DNA of 64,000 nt from Lachnospiraceae bacterium (GCA_021153325.1 JAGKTQ010000014.1:1-64000), one strand, 5' to 3'; shown: positions 33,969-43,980, counted from the stretch's first letter. Notes: a model not told the origin generated them from the letters alone. Numbers and translations are program-made.

Positions 33969-35612
33969 ATGAATGAAATTATCTGTTATACCAACTATCT
34001 GCCGGAAGGCACCGAACAGAATATCTCTTTTATGGAGCTTCTTCTCGATGACAATTGGGCAAATGGTGAGATCCACTGCCCTGACTTTGTTTATCATGAA
34101 GTTGGAGCACCAAACACTCGCCTTACCTCCAAACAAAATTATGAATTTCTATTACGTGCAACAAAAAAATATCCGTTACGCGCTGTTGGAGTCGGTAAAG
34201 ATAGTAACACTGCTGCTTCAAAACAAACGACAGCAGGCACAAATAACTCAGATACTAACGTTGCATCTTTCCGCACCGACTGTTATGTCACAGGAAAATA
34301 TCAGCAGGAGCTTCTGGATGCCGGATATTTCAATCCAGTCGTGGAAACACTGCTTGCAACCATTCCTAAACTTCCTGAACCTGAGGAAGCATATTCCTGG
34401 CTTGAAAAAATGATTTCTCGGTCGGAAGAATATTATGAGATAGATGATAATACCCGTCCCATTCTAATCTATATGGGATCGGATATGTGCTGTAATACTT
34501 TGAACCTTTTTGCTCTGGAACTGGCAAATGGCTTTTTAAAGCGCAAACAAAGAGTAGAAATTTTTGACGTGGAAAAAGAAGGAAATCAGGCACTCACCAA
34601 ATACATCGGGCAGCATTTTAAGGCTGTTATTGGTATACAGACCTATGTTTTCTCCATTATGATGCAGGACAAGACGACCAATCTCCATGATTTGATCATT
34701 GGTCCAAAGTTCAATCTCTTCTTAGACCATCCTGCATGGTTTAAAGATCATATTGCTTCTGCTCCAAAGGATTACTATTTGTTGAGCCATGATCGAAATT
34801 ATACTGCCTTTGCTAATCAATATTATAAAAACATAAAAGGCTGCCTTTACTTTCCCCCGGGAGGTGCATTACCAGACACAAAATCCCCGTTGCAAAAGCA
34901 GTATGATATTACTTTTATTGGAACTTACCGTGATTATCGCGAACGCTTAAAGACGATTTCCTCCTATGAGAGAAGCTATCGCTTTTTAGCTGCACGTTTC
35001 ATAAATATTATGAAAAAGCATCCGGATTATCCTGCTGAAAAAGCATTAAAAAAAGCCTTGGAATATTATCAGATAGAATTGGATGATCATGCTTTTCTCG
35101 ATCTGTTTTATAAAATGAGCCAGTGCTGTTTTGTAATTATGCTCTATTATCGCGAAAAAATTATACAGACTCTGCTTGATGCCGGCATCGAAATCCACGT
35201 CTTTAGTGAAACATGGAAACAGGCTCCCTTTGCAGATCACAAATGTCTGATCTGCCACTCCGAGCTTGATGCCCGAAAGAGCTTAACGATCATGCAGCAG
35301 TCCCGCCTTTCTTTGAATATCATGTCCTGGCATAAGGATGGACTTACAGAAAGAGTTCTCAACGCCATGCTCTGTCAATCAGTAGTATTATCTGACAAGA
35401 GTACCACATTGGAACAAGATTTTATGGACGGCAAAGACTTGATACTATTTGATCTGACCAAATTAGAAGAACTACCTTCTCTTGTAAACAATCTGCTTTC
35501 TGATCATGAAAAATTGCAGCAGATTGCCCTAAGTGGTTATCGAAAAGCAAGACAAAACCACCTATGGGAACATCGTGCAGAGCAGCTTTTAAAAAAAATA
35601 GATGCAGACTAA
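33969..35612 (+). CDS. CgeB-like GT-B glycosyltransferase
   Basis: The protein has 547 residues. The middle (FALELANGFLKRKQRVEIFDV, FNLFLDHPAW, YLLSHDRNYTAF) and the C-terminal CgeB-type region (YDITFIGTYRDYRERL, SRLSLNIMSWHKDGLTERVLNAM, DGKDLILFD) fit Glyco_trans_1_2 (PF13524). The start is ATG 33969; an upstream in-frame extension overlaps the previous gene. The ribosome site is weak (AAAGG). It ends 4 nt inside the convergent nucleotidyltransferase-PLP gene, so the two genes overlap tail to tail with no terminator between them. Confidence 0.75.
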   Translation: MNEIICYTNYLPEGTEQNISFMELLLDDNWANGEIHCPDFVYHEVGAPNTRLTSKQNYEFLLRATKKYPLRAVGVGKDSNTAASKQTTAGTNNSDTNVASFRTDCYVTGKYQQELLDAGYFNPVVETLLATIPKLPEPEEAYSWLEKMISRSEEYYEIDDNTRPILIYMGSDMCCNTLNLFALELANGFLKRKQRVEIFDVEKEGNQALTKYIGQHFKAVIGIQTYVFSIMMQDKTTNLHDLIIGPKFNLFLDHPAWFKDHIASAPKDYYLLSHDRNYTAFANQYYKNIKGCLYFPPGGALPDTKSPLQKQYDITFIGTYRDYRERLKTISSYERSYRFLAARFINIMKKHPDYPAEKALKKALEYYQIELDDHAFLDLFYKMSQCCFVIMLYYREKIIQTLLDAGIEIHVFSETWKQAPFADHKCLICHSELDARKSLTIMQQSRLSLNIMSWHKDGLTERVLNAMLCQSVVLSDKSTTLEQDFMDGKDLILFDLTKLEELPSLVNNLLSDHEKLQQIALSGYRKARQNHLWEHRAEQLLKKIDAD

Positions 35613-37414
35613 TTTTGTCTGCATCTATTTAAATTTTCCACTAACCTTGTGTTTTCTTCTGTTGTTCTGACTGCAAGGCGTATGAAATCCTTTCCGTCAA
35701 AGGCCTTCTTTGAACTCAGATCTTTAATCAATATATTTTTTTCTAATAGTTTATCTGCCAATTCACGAGAACTTCCTTCTTTTAATCGACACATAATATA
35801 ATTCGCCTGAGACGGATAGACCTCAAATAACCCCGTATCTTCAAGTGCTTTTCGGAAACGTTCTCTCTCCTGTGCGATCAACAGACAGGCTTCTTCATAG
35901 TTCTTGCGATACTTCTCAAATATCTGCAGGAAATATTCGCCAAAGGAATTAATATTCCACACAGGGAGCAATTCGGAAACCTCTGCCAAATATTGTGTAT
36001 CTGCTGAGCATAAAGCCCCCAAACGACATCCTGGTACTCCATAGCTTTTACTAATGCTCTTTATTACACGTAAATGTGGATATTTACGCAATATCTCATC
36101 CGCAATCAGAGTGTACTTTAAGCTCGGATCTGCAAAATCAGCAAAGCTTTCATCAATAATGACTTTTTGCCCTCTTGCACCGCAAATTTCTATTAGCTCT
36201 TTCATATCCTTTTCAGGAATAAAATTACCTGATGGATTGTCTGGATTTATCACAATGACCGTATCTGCTTCTTTTGAAGCGGAAATGATATCAGCTGCCG
36301 TATATTTATAATTATGTGCTGCACTGTCAAACAAAATATGTTCACAGGATTTAAAGCATCTTATATATTCATGAAAAGCAGGCATTGTCAAAAAGACCTT
36401 TCCTGTCATCCTGCTTCCAATCACATTGATCAGCTCTGCTGCACCATTACCTGTTATCACATATTCCTCCCCACATCCAAGCAGACACGCCATTGCCGTA
36501 TTGATGATCTTTTGCCCAGATGGATATTGGGTTAACAACACATTACAATTATGCCGCATCTCATTTTGCATAGTGACTGTTGGAAACCACGGATTTACAA
36601 GATAACAGTAATCTGTCACATTTTTGAATCTCCAATATCCGCCAAAACGTTTTTGATACTCTTCCAGACGATTTTCTTCATTAAACATGGTCTCCGCAAT
36701 TTGCAGATCCTGCGGTGTATCTATTTCATACCATTTCCTTCCGGTAATATCAAATGCTTTTAAATTGGTGTTATTGATGTTGGTAATGATCTTCAGTACC
36801 ATTTCATAATAGGAATTTTTTCCGCATGTCTTTATGTATGCTTCCAGAAACGGATAGTACCAATTCTTGAAAAATTCTTTTGAAATCTTATAAATATTTA
36901 CCGTCTTATAGTATTCATTGCAATTGTCCCATTTGAAATGACTTTTATCGATAAAGGAAGTTACATCATCATCCTGTGAAACGGTAGTAACAGTTCCATC
37001 CATCCATTCTTCAAATCTTGCTACTGCCACCGTATTACTTCTTTTATCCTGTACCATATCTTTGATGATCGAAATATCAAAAATCAGATCGCTTTCAAAC
37101 AAAATCGTATCATCTTCCATCATCTGTTCTGATGCCAGAAACAGAGAATGGATATTGTTCGTTGTATTGTAATTCTGATTATAGATAAAGGTTACTTCCA
37201 TATCATCGCCGGCAGCTTCTATTGCATGCTTTTCAAGCTTTTCCGCACAATAGCCATCTACAATGACCACTTTGCGTATACCCGCAAGACGTATAGAATC
37301 AAATATACGTTCCAATAGTGTCTTTCCTGCCACACGAACCATACATTTTGTGGAATTTTGAGTATATTTTCCCAGCCGTGAACCCATACCGGCCGCAAGA
37401 ATAAGAGCCTGCAT
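35609..37414 (-). CDS. fusion of a LicC/PntC-like cytidylyltransferase and a fold-type I PLP enzyme
   Basis: The protein has 601 residues. Residues 1-235 are an NTP transferase: QALILAAGMGSRLGKYT, LFESDLIFD and KWYEIDTPQDL. Residues 245-601 are a class I/II aminotransferase-like PLP enzyme: YVITGNGAAELIN, INPDNPSGN, VIIDESFADF and SISKSYGVPGCRLG with the Schiff-base lysine at about 456. HisC and the CobD threonine-phosphate decarboxylase are the nearest models. Similar two-domain proteins (PntC) make CMP-aminoethylphosphonate, but no phosphonate mutase is visible here. The start ATG 37414 lies 1 nt after the LicD-methyltransferase stop; AAAGGAGG is inside that gene, so translation is coupled. 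Confidence 0.85.
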   Translation of the reverse strand: MQALILAAGMGSRLGKYTQNSTKCMVRVAGKTLLERIFDSIRLAGIRKVVIVDGYCAEKLEKHAIEAAGDDMEVTFIYNQNYNTTNNIHSLFLASEQMMEDDTILFESDLIFDISIIKDMVQDKRSNTVAVARFEEWMDGTVTTVSQDDDVTSFIDKSHFKWDNCNEYYKTVNIYKISKEFFKNWYYPFLEAYIKTCGKNSYYEMVLKIITNINNTNLKAFDITGRKWYEIDTPQDLQIAETMFNEENRLEEYQKRFGGYWRFKNVTDYCYLVNPWFPTVTMQNEMRHNCNVLLTQYPSGQKIINTAMACLLGCGEEYVITGNGAAELINVIGSRMTGKVFLTMPAFHEYIRCFKSCEHILFDSAAHNYKYTAADIISASKEADTVIVINPDNPSGNFIPEKDMKELIEICGARGQKVIIDESFADFADPSLKYTLIADEILRKYPHLRVIKSISKSYGVPGCRLGALCSADTQYLAEVSELLPVWNINSFGEYFLQIFEKYRKNYEEACLLIAQERERFRKALEDTGLFEVYPSQANYIMCRLKEGSSRELADKLLEKNILIKDLSSKKAFDGKDFIRLAVRTTEENTRLVENLNRCRQN

Positions 37415-37415
37415 C

Positions 37416-39140
37416 CTATGACCTCCTTTGTAAAATAGAATAGTATCTATCTGTCTCTTTATCAGCTTCTTCACTATTCAGCTTTGGCATAAAACCGGAG
37501 GCTATTTCGTCAAACCCATTTTGACAGAATATCTCATGTAATTTCGCGTATTCATCAACGGTTCTGTAAAGTGCATCATATTCTGATTTCAATGCCTGTG
37601 AATAGATTTCCTTTAAAGTTAATCTTTCTTCCAGTCCTACCGTATCAAGGAAGTATATCGTGCAGTTATCTGCAAGCAAGGCTAACAGCTTTTCAAAGTA
37701 TTTTCTTAAATCGCTATCATTAATATACATGCACACATATGACATGATAACAACGTCTATCTTTCCATTTTTCTCATCATAAGAATCGATAAACTGTTGG
37801 AAGGAATTACAAACAAATTGATAATTTTTCCCTTGAAATCCTGCACATCTTTCCTCTGCGATCCCAATCATTCCAGAAGAAAAATCAATGCCCGTATATT
37901 TTCTACATATAGGAATGATACTTTCTGCCCATCTTCCTATTCCACATCCAAAATCAGCCACATAGGATTTCTCTGTTACCTTAAGCTTTGGCAATACCAA
38001 TTCTTTTTCTATGCGATTCCAATCCTCAGCGTATTCCGGATTTTGGTCACCTAATAATACTGCCGTATAAGGACATGCCATTTCATGGATTCTTTTCGCT
38101 CTGGCATTATACAATTTTTCTGTATTTTCCGTATCGATATCTACTTTTTCTCCATATATACGCCCTGCATTACTGGTCTCTTCTGCCATCTCTTTCTCTC
38201 TTTTTGCCTGCATCACAGCCTCATCCTGTTTTTTGTAAAATGGATAATCATGGTCTGCTGTTCCTCTTTTCGGAGTCATATAGTCATCCCCATATAATAC
38301 CCTTAAAATACCCTCATAGCCTACCGGAACAGGTATCATAATATTTTCAAATGGCATCAAAATGCTTTCATCATACCACTCTTTTTTATATTTATACTCC
38401 TTGTCTTCATTTAATTTCCACATGAGAAGTCCCAGTTCCTGCGATTCTCCTTCTTTATAAAGACAACACAGACTATCTGCAAGCCGTAACATCTGGTTCA
38501 ATAAATTCTTTTCCCTATCTATTTTTACCCTGCATAGTTCTTCCAGTTTCTGCAATATTTCTTCGCATTCGTTCCTCTTCTCTGCATGATATAAACTGAT
38601 TGCACCCCACAAATACTTCATGATCAGATTGAGTACTGCTTCTTCCTCCTTATCAGCCGGTACCCAATCTAATGGAAATATATCTACTCCCACCACATAA
38701 GGGCATCCATGAAATCGAAACAAACGCTCGGATCCTGTATTATAGTTATCCGCATTGACCACTCTTCCGAATGACTGATCCCATGAAGCTGTTTTATCGG
38801 AAGCAGCATTAAAAGCAATCCAGCCATCTGGCAATTCATCCTGCACAACCGCAAAAAATTTCTGATAATCCTCTCTTTTCATTGCAATGTCAACATCATC
38901 ATCCCATGGAATATAACCTTTATGTCGAATTGCTCCCAACAGAGTTCCACTATCCGCGAAATATTGTATTCCATGTTTTTTACAGATTCTGTCTATTTCC
39001 ATCAACACTTCTATTTGTGCTGCCCATGCACATTTCATCTTTTTTTCAACGAAAAAACCTTCTCTGACCTCATCCTGAAAATAATCATCTGAAAATTTTT
39101 GTTGTATTTGTGCTATTTCCATCATTTTTTCTGCTGTCAT
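37416..39140 (-). CDS. fusion of a LicD phosphotransferase and a SAM methyltransferase
   Basis: The protein has 574 residues. Residues 40-320 are LicD (DSGTLLGAIRHKGYIPWDDDVD, VGVDIFPLDW, YKKEWYDESILMPFE). Residues 345-574 are a class I methyltransferase (SYVADFGCGIGRWAESI, YTGIDFSSGMIGIA, VIMSYVCMYIND). The latter is a paralogue of the stand-alone enzyme at 17686. LicD would attach a phospho-amino-alcohol and the methyltransferase could methylate its amine, before or after transfer. The gene overlaps functionally and translationally with the cytidylyltransferase-PLP gene, giving a complete activate-transfer-methylate set. GAAGGGAA precedes ATG 39140. Confidence 0.85.
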   Translation of the reverse strand: MTAEKMMEIAQIQQKFSDDYFQDEVREGFFVEKKMKCAWAAQIEVLMEIDRICKKHGIQYFADSGTLLGAIRHKGYIPWDDDVDIAMKREDYQKFFAVVQDELPDGWIAFNAASDKTASWDQSFGRVVNADNYNTGSERLFRFHGCPYVVGVDIFPLDWVPADKEEEAVLNLIMKYLWGAISLYHAEKRNECEEILQKLEELCRVKIDREKNLLNQMLRLADSLCCLYKEGESQELGLLMWKLNEDKEYKYKKEWYDESILMPFENIMIPVPVGYEGILRVLYGDDYMTPKRGTADHDYPFYKKQDEAVMQAKREKEMAEETSNAGRIYGEKVDIDTENTEKLYNARAKRIHEMACPYTAVLLGDQNPEYAEDWNRIEKELVLPKLKVTEKSYVADFGCGIGRWAESIIPICRKYTGIDFSSGMIGIAEERCAGFQGKNYQFVCNSFQQFIDSYDEKNGKIDVVIMSYVCMYINDSDLRKYFEKLLALLADNCTIYFLDTVGLEERLTLKEIYSQALKSEYDALYRTVDEYAKLHEIFCQNGFDEIASGFMPKLNSEEADKETDRYYSILQRRS

Positions 39141-39188
39141 TTCCCTTCACGTCCCTTCCCTCGGATTCACTTATATGCTGTATTACTT

Positions 39189-40367
39189 TTATACCATGCC
39201 GTACAGAACCTGTATGATCGTATCTACTCTGTTCCGATAGGTATGCGCTTCTCTCACTTTCCTATATCCATTTTCGGCAATCTCTTTTCTTTCTCTGTCA
39301 TGGGAAAGATAATATTCTGCTTTTCTCATTAAATCCTCGTAATCCGAGTAATATACATAATCTTCTCCTGCCACAAAATGCTCCGAATAATCCGCCTGAT
39401 AATTGCTGAGCAAAAATCCACCGCTTCCCATAATTTCAAAAGAACGTAATGGAATGCCGGTCAATATGCTCTTCAAGGAAATATTCAAATTAATCTTGGA
39501 ACATTTGTATATGATAGGCGCTTCCTCTAATGCTTCCGCTTTTCCTCTATTGTTCACTTTCGGAAGATATGGAGTGTTATCATGCGTATATAGATCCACT
39601 TGATATTTTTCCGAAAGCATTTCTAAGATTTCTCCTCTTTCCAATGCAGTCACATGCCTTGCTAAAAAGTAATGTGCATACACCCACTCAAAACTTTCAA
39701 ATCCATCCGGATTCCTTTCCAATGGACACACTCTCATCATATCCTGCACCATTTCCGGACGAAGTGCATTTTCTAATAAAAATGCACCATAAATGCCCTT
39801 CTGTGCCTGTATACATCCATCCAAATATCCTTTTGTATATGCGGATATTCCATTTAATTTATCATAAAACCTGTTCTTTTTTTCCTGATAAGTAGAACCA
39901 ATAAAAGAAATCTGCGTATCGTATTTTTCATGCATTTCTTCTGTCAGACAATAAGTATCGTATCTTTCCACCGGTGCTGCCATCGGCAGATAGTATACCG
40001 TCTTCATTCCCCGACTCCACAAATCCATACAAGTTCCTTTATCAAAAACAAAAACATAATTATATGGAAAAGATAAGGTATTAGAATATAGTTGTATGAA
40101 AGGACTGTCAAAAGTCCACGATACATATTTCACTTTGCATGCATTACACGCAATGGAGATTACTGGAAAGTAATTAAAAGAAAATACAAAATCATAACTA
40201 TCCTCCGCTAAAAACCGAATCATCTTTTCACACAGTTCCTGATTTAAGCGTGTATTTTCTTTTTCCCTTGGGAATGGATAATATGTCACATCCCAGTTCC
40301 GCCGTCTGAATTCTTCTATGATGTCTATCTGCCCAAAACTTTTCCATTCCATGAACAGAATCTTCAT
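39189..40367 (-). CDS. CgeB-like glycosyltransferase, paralogue 1
   Basis: The protein has 392 residues. The N terminus (KILFMEWKSFGQIDIIEEF) and YDFVFSFNYFPVISIACN match DUF3880; the C terminus (NLNISLKSILTGIPLRSFEIMGSGG, LLSNYQADYSEHF, NGYRKVREAHTYRNR) matches PF13524. AGGTGG precedes ATG 40367; the GTG at 40373 overlaps that site. Two close paralogues lie at 41517 and 42697. They probably add successive residues of one glycan. No membrane segment. Confidence 0.8.
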   Translation of the reverse strand: MKILFMEWKSFGQIDIIEEFRRRNWDVTYYPFPREKENTRLNQELCEKMIRFLAEDSYDFVFSFNYFPVISIACNACKVKYVSWTFDSPFIQLYSNTLSFPYNYVFVFDKGTCMDLWSRGMKTVYYLPMAAPVERYDTYCLTEEMHEKYDTQISFIGSTYQEKKNRFYDKLNGISAYTKGYLDGCIQAQKGIYGAFLLENALRPEMVQDMMRVCPLERNPDGFESFEWVYAHYFLARHVTALERGEILEMLSEKYQVDLYTHDNTPYLPKVNNRGKAEALEEAPIIYKCSKINLNISLKSILTGIPLRSFEIMGSGGFLLSNYQADYSEHFVAGEDYVYYSDYEDLMRKAEYYLSHDRERKEIAENGYRKVREAHTYRNRVDTIIQVLYGMV

Positions 40368-40384
40368 GACCACCTATCTCCTCA

Positions 40385-41500
40385 CTAATCGTCGTTGGTT
40401 TCCAGGTCAATTTCACTATTGTTAAAATATATATTCTCATAAATAAACAAATCACAGATGGAAAAAGGATACTGCTGTTTCCACGCAATGTAGTTGAAAA
40501 GATTAGCGCCTAACAACTTCCCTTCACAAATTTCATCCCACCATGCTTCCATCACTTTACATAGTCTGTCATCTCTGTGGCTTCTTACCATAACGCGGTC
40601 ATCTATGAGCCCATTATGTTCCGGATAGCCTTCTTTTTGATATTGATTTACTCTTTTACGAATGGCGATATTAAAGTCATCCTTGAGCATATGAGTAATA
40701 GACATACTCTGATAGATACAGTCTTCTACAACCTGTGGGAAACTTAAAAAGCCATTTCCTTCTCCATATATTTTACAAAAACGGAATATGTCTCCTACAA
40801 TAACCATATTCGATTTTATCCATATGCTGAAGTCATAGTCGGCTAACAGCTTATGCGCCATGATCTTATATTTATATTCCAATACTTCATCAGCCAGATC
40901 TTCCGGGTTCTCTATGGCACGATACTCCCATACCCCTTCTTTTGTTCCCCATTTATCCTGCTGGTCTGTAAAACAGATATAGTCTACTCTCGCACTGACC
41001 TTTTTCGGCTGTTCCAGCTTTTTTTCTCCTATGAGGCAAGTATATACGACCCCTTTTCCTTCTCCTAAAGAAACTTCTTTTTCTTTTGGAAATGCCTTCT
41101 GACGTTCCTGATGCAAACGATACTGTACCTTCGCGTTCTCTATACCAAGATCAATGATCATTTTACGATAAGGCCCTTGACGGAAAATCTTTTCATCTTC
41201 ACCCATAGCAGTATATAATGCCTTATAGCTGCTCTCAAACAGTCTAAGAACTCGCTCACAACCAGCCATATCCTGTCGATCTACTGCATCCTGTAAAGCT
41301 TCCTTATAAATTTCTGGCATTTCCTGAAATCCAAAATTAGACCGACTTCCTATACAATCCCAGAAAGAGTTCCCCATTGTGCATTCGATCAAATTGCAGA
41401 GCTCTGCCATCGGAAAATTTTCTGCTGTTATCTTTTCATTCTTAATAGCCCTTCTTACCTTTTCTACCAAATTAATAACATTCTCGTTTACTTTAATCAT
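40385..41500 (-). CDS. TOD1/MUCI70-like (DUF616) glycosyltransferase
   Basis: The protein has 371 residues. After a helical N-terminal 140 residues, VVYTCLIGEKKLEQPK, VDYICFTDQQDKWG, YKYKIMAHKLLADYDFSIWIKSN and GFLSFPQVVEDCIYQ match the DUF616/TOD1-MUCI70 glycosyltransferase domain (PF04765). The SIWIKSN segment replaces the usual IWxDxN, so the metal-binding Asp appears changed to Lys. AGGTGG precedes ATG 41500. It lies between two CgeB-like genes with spacers under 20 nt, all in one operon. Confidence 0.75.
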   Translation of the reverse strand: MIKVNENVINLVEKVRRAIKNEKITAENFPMAELCNLIECTMGNSFWDCIGSRSNFGFQEMPEIYKEALQDAVDRQDMAGCERVLRLFESSYKALYTAMGEDEKIFRQGPYRKMIIDLGIENAKVQYRLHQERQKAFPKEKEVSLGEGKGVVYTCLIGEKKLEQPKKVSARVDYICFTDQQDKWGTKEGVWEYRAIENPEDLADEVLEYKYKIMAHKLLADYDFSIWIKSNMVIVGDIFRFCKIYGEGNGFLSFPQVVEDCIYQSMSITHMLKDDFNIAIRKRVNQYQKEGYPEHNGLIDDRVMVRSHRDDRLCKVMEAWWDEICEGKLLGANLFNYIAWKQQYPFSICDLFIYENIYFNNSEIDLETNDD

Positions 41501-41516
41501 ATCATAATACCACCTA

Positions 41517-42689
41517 TTATTTTAAGTTCATAATTTCCAGCATCGTATCCAAACGATTCCGATAAGTATGATATTTTTTTACTTTTTCATATCCGTTTCT
41601 AGCTATACTCTGCCTTTCTTCTTCATGCGTCAGATAATACTCTGTTTTATTCATTAAATCCTCATAGCTATCGTAGTAAACAAAATCTACTCCCGGTTCA
41701 AAGAAATCCAAAAAGTCCTCTTGATAATTGGTAAGAAGAAATCCTCCACTTCCCATGATTTCAAACGCACGTAATGGAATTCCTGTACGAATGGAGCGTA
41801 AAGTAATATTAAGATTAATCTTAGAGCACCGAAAAATAAAACAGGATTCTTTTTTACTTCCTGCCTGCCCTCTGTTAATGATCTTTGGTAGAGATGGCGT
41901 TTTATTCCTGGTATACAAATAAAATTTATATTTCTCCGAGAGCATCTCAAAAATTTCCTGACGTTCCATTGCTGTTATACATTTTGGCATTAATACTTGT
42001 CCATAATATTTTTCATAACCAAAATTTACATTTTCTCTCATTCCCACATTCTCAGCTTGCCGCAGTTTTTCCATGATATCCGGAGTCAGCATCTTTTCTA
42101 GCAAAAGATTGCCATAGATCTGTTTCTGCGCCATCATCAGTCCATCTACGTACCCTTTACTGTAGCTGTCCAGACTTTCCAATTTTCTATAGGTACTGAA
42201 TCTCTTTTCTGCATAAGTAGATCCAATAAAGGCTATAGGTACAGAATACACTTCTTCGATTTCCTCATCCATTTGATAAGAATCAAATTGATCCACATTC
42301 GCTGCCAATGGCAGATAATATACGGTATCAATCCCTTTATTTTTCAGCTCCAGATAATCTGCTTTATCAAATATAAATATATAGTTATTGGGAGATACTA
42401 CAGAGCAATGCCATATAGCCAGCACGGGGCTATCGTATACCCATGCTGCATATTTGACTTTACATACATTACACGCAATAGCAATATTAGGAAAATAATT
42501 CCATGTAAATACAAAATCATATTTTGTCTCTGACAATTTCTGTATAAGATCCTGCTCAAGTCGTTGGTTTGAAAATCCATCCTCTTTTCTCCCCATCCAG
42601 TACTGATCTACTTCATATCCACGTCTGGCAAATTCTTCCTGAATATCCTGACTGCCAAAGCTTTCCCACATGATATATAACACTCTCAT
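41517..42689 (-). CDS. CgeB-like glycosyltransferase, paralogue 2
   Basis: The protein has 390 residues, with the same architecture as paralogues 1 and 3 (RVLYIMWESFGSQDIQEEF, FTWNYFPNIAIACN, NLNITLRSIRTGIPLRAFEIMGSGG, NGYEKVKKYHTYRNR). GGAG lies rather far upstream of ATG 42689. The most divergent region is residues 170-235, which probably contacts the acceptor. It lies 7 nt downstream of paralogue 3. Confidence 0.8.
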   Translation of the reverse strand: MRVLYIMWESFGSQDIQEEFARRGYEVDQYWMGRKEDGFSNQRLEQDLIQKLSETKYDFVFTWNYFPNIAIACNVCKVKYAAWVYDSPVLAIWHCSVVSPNNYIFIFDKADYLELKNKGIDTVYYLPLAANVDQFDSYQMDEEIEEVYSVPIAFIGSTYAEKRFSTYRKLESLDSYSKGYVDGLMMAQKQIYGNLLLEKMLTPDIMEKLRQAENVGMRENVNFGYEKYYGQVLMPKCITAMERQEIFEMLSEKYKFYLYTRNKTPSLPKIINRGQAGSKKESCFIFRCSKINLNITLRSIRTGIPLRAFEIMGSGGFLLTNYQEDFLDFFEPGVDFVYYDSYEDLMNKTEYYLTHEEERQSIARNGYEKVKKYHTYRNRLDTMLEIMNLK

Positions 42690-42696
42690 CGGCTTT

Positions 42697-43872
42697 CTAA
42701 CACTCCTTTATCTGTGCTAATATGAACTGCATTCTATCTTTATAAGTGTGCGCAGCTTTCATCTTCAAATAGCCATTTCTTGCGATTTCTCTCCGCTCTT
42801 CTTCATGGCTCAGATAATAATCTGTCAGACCTAGCAGCTCTTCCTGACTGGTGTAATATACATAATCTACTCCTGGCTCAAAATATTCCAAAAAGTCCTC
42901 TTGATAGTTCGTGAGCAAAAATCCACCGCATCCCATAATATCCATTGCCCGTAAAGGGATACCGGTCTGTATACTACGAAGCGTCATATTTAAATTTATC
43001 TTCGAATTTTTAAAAATAACAGGCATTGTTGTCACATAGTCTACCGGGCCACAATTTTTAACGTGCTCCATATCAGGAGTAGCCTCCGCCGTATATAAAT
43101 TCACCTGATATCTTTGTCCTAATAGCTCCAGTAACTCGGTTCTTTGTTCACCAGTTATTTTTCTTGCCAAAAAATAATTTGCATAGATCCATGCATCACT
43201 TTCCCACTCATCCGCCTCTTTCTGAATAGGACAAACTCGCTGCAGCTCCATTAAAATATTATCGGTCAATAAATCTTCCAAGATAAAACTGCCATATACT
43301 TCTTTTTGCATATTCATGATCGCTTTCAGATAACCTGCTGTATAATCATTAATATTCTCGAAATATTGAAAGAAGTTCTGTCTGTCTTCCGTATAAGTCG
43401 AGCCAACAAAAGAAATATCGGATCCATAACATGTTTTTTGCTCTGCCGTAACTTCGATATGATCATAAACATCTACTGGTGCTGCCATAGGCAGATAAAA
43501 AGCATGTCTTATGCCATGCCGCTTGAAATTCCAATATAATGCTTTATCAAAAAAGAAAATATAATTGGTATCTAACATCGTATATTCTGAATAAAGAAGC
43601 AAGTAAGGGGTGTCATAGATCCATGCCGCATATTTTACATTGCATTGATTACATGCCTTTGCCGCAATTGGAAAAAAATTAAAGGAAAAAACAAAATCAT
43701 ATTCTTTTTCTTTTAATCGTTTTACCAGATTCTGATATAGCGGCTCATTTTTACGCATATTTTCTTTTCCAAAAGGCCACGAAAACAAATCTACTCTGCA
43801 ATCTAACTTACGAAGTTCTTCTATTACATATTCATGTGCAAAGCTGTCCCATTCCAACATTAATACATTCAT
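42697..43872 (-). CDS. CgeB-like glycosyltransferase, paralogue 3
   Basis: The protein has 391 residues (NVLMLEWDSFAHEYVIEEL, FSFNFFPIAAKACN, NLNMTLRSIQTGIPLRAMDIMGCGG, NGYLKMKAAHTYKDR). The start is ATG 43872, five bases after GGAGAG. It is the first transferase downstream of the flagellin gene, separated from it by the flagellin terminator. Read-through from the flagellin promoter could place the transferase string partly under sigma-28 control. Confidence 0.8.
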   Translation of the reverse strand: MNVLMLEWDSFAHEYVIEELRKLDCRVDLFSWPFGKENMRKNEPLYQNLVKRLKEKEYDFVFSFNFFPIAAKACNQCNVKYAAWIYDTPYLLLYSEYTMLDTNYIFFFDKALYWNFKRHGIRHAFYLPMAAPVDVYDHIEVTAEQKTCYGSDISFVGSTYTEDRQNFFQYFENINDYTAGYLKAIMNMQKEVYGSFILEDLLTDNILMELQRVCPIQKEADEWESDAWIYANYFLARKITGEQRTELLELLGQRYQVNLYTAEATPDMEHVKNCGPVDYVTTMPVIFKNSKINLNMTLRSIQTGIPLRAMDIMGCGGFLLTNYQEDFLEYFEPGVDYVYYTSQEELLGLTDYYLSHEEERREIARNGYLKMKAAHTYKDRMQFILAQIKEC

Positions 43873-43903
43873 ATCTCTCTCCATACGAATCTCGATTAAT
43901 TAT

Positions 43904-43933
43904 ATAAAAAAAGGAGCTGGAATTTCCAGCTCC
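43904..43933 (-). terminator. flagellin terminator
   Basis: GGAGCTGGAA (43913-43922) pairs with TTCCAGCTCC (43924-43933); on the minus strand T7 follows. Confidence 0.85.
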
Positions 43934-43980
43934 CTTTCATACACTTTATAAAGTGCTGTACTTCGCAAATGTATAATAAT

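Noticed and set aside
35609..37414. A phosphonate biosynthesis cluster based on the PntC-like fusion
   Set aside because: No phosphoenolpyruvate mutase or phosphonopyruvate decarboxylase is seen in the window; only the activation enzyme resembles that pathway.
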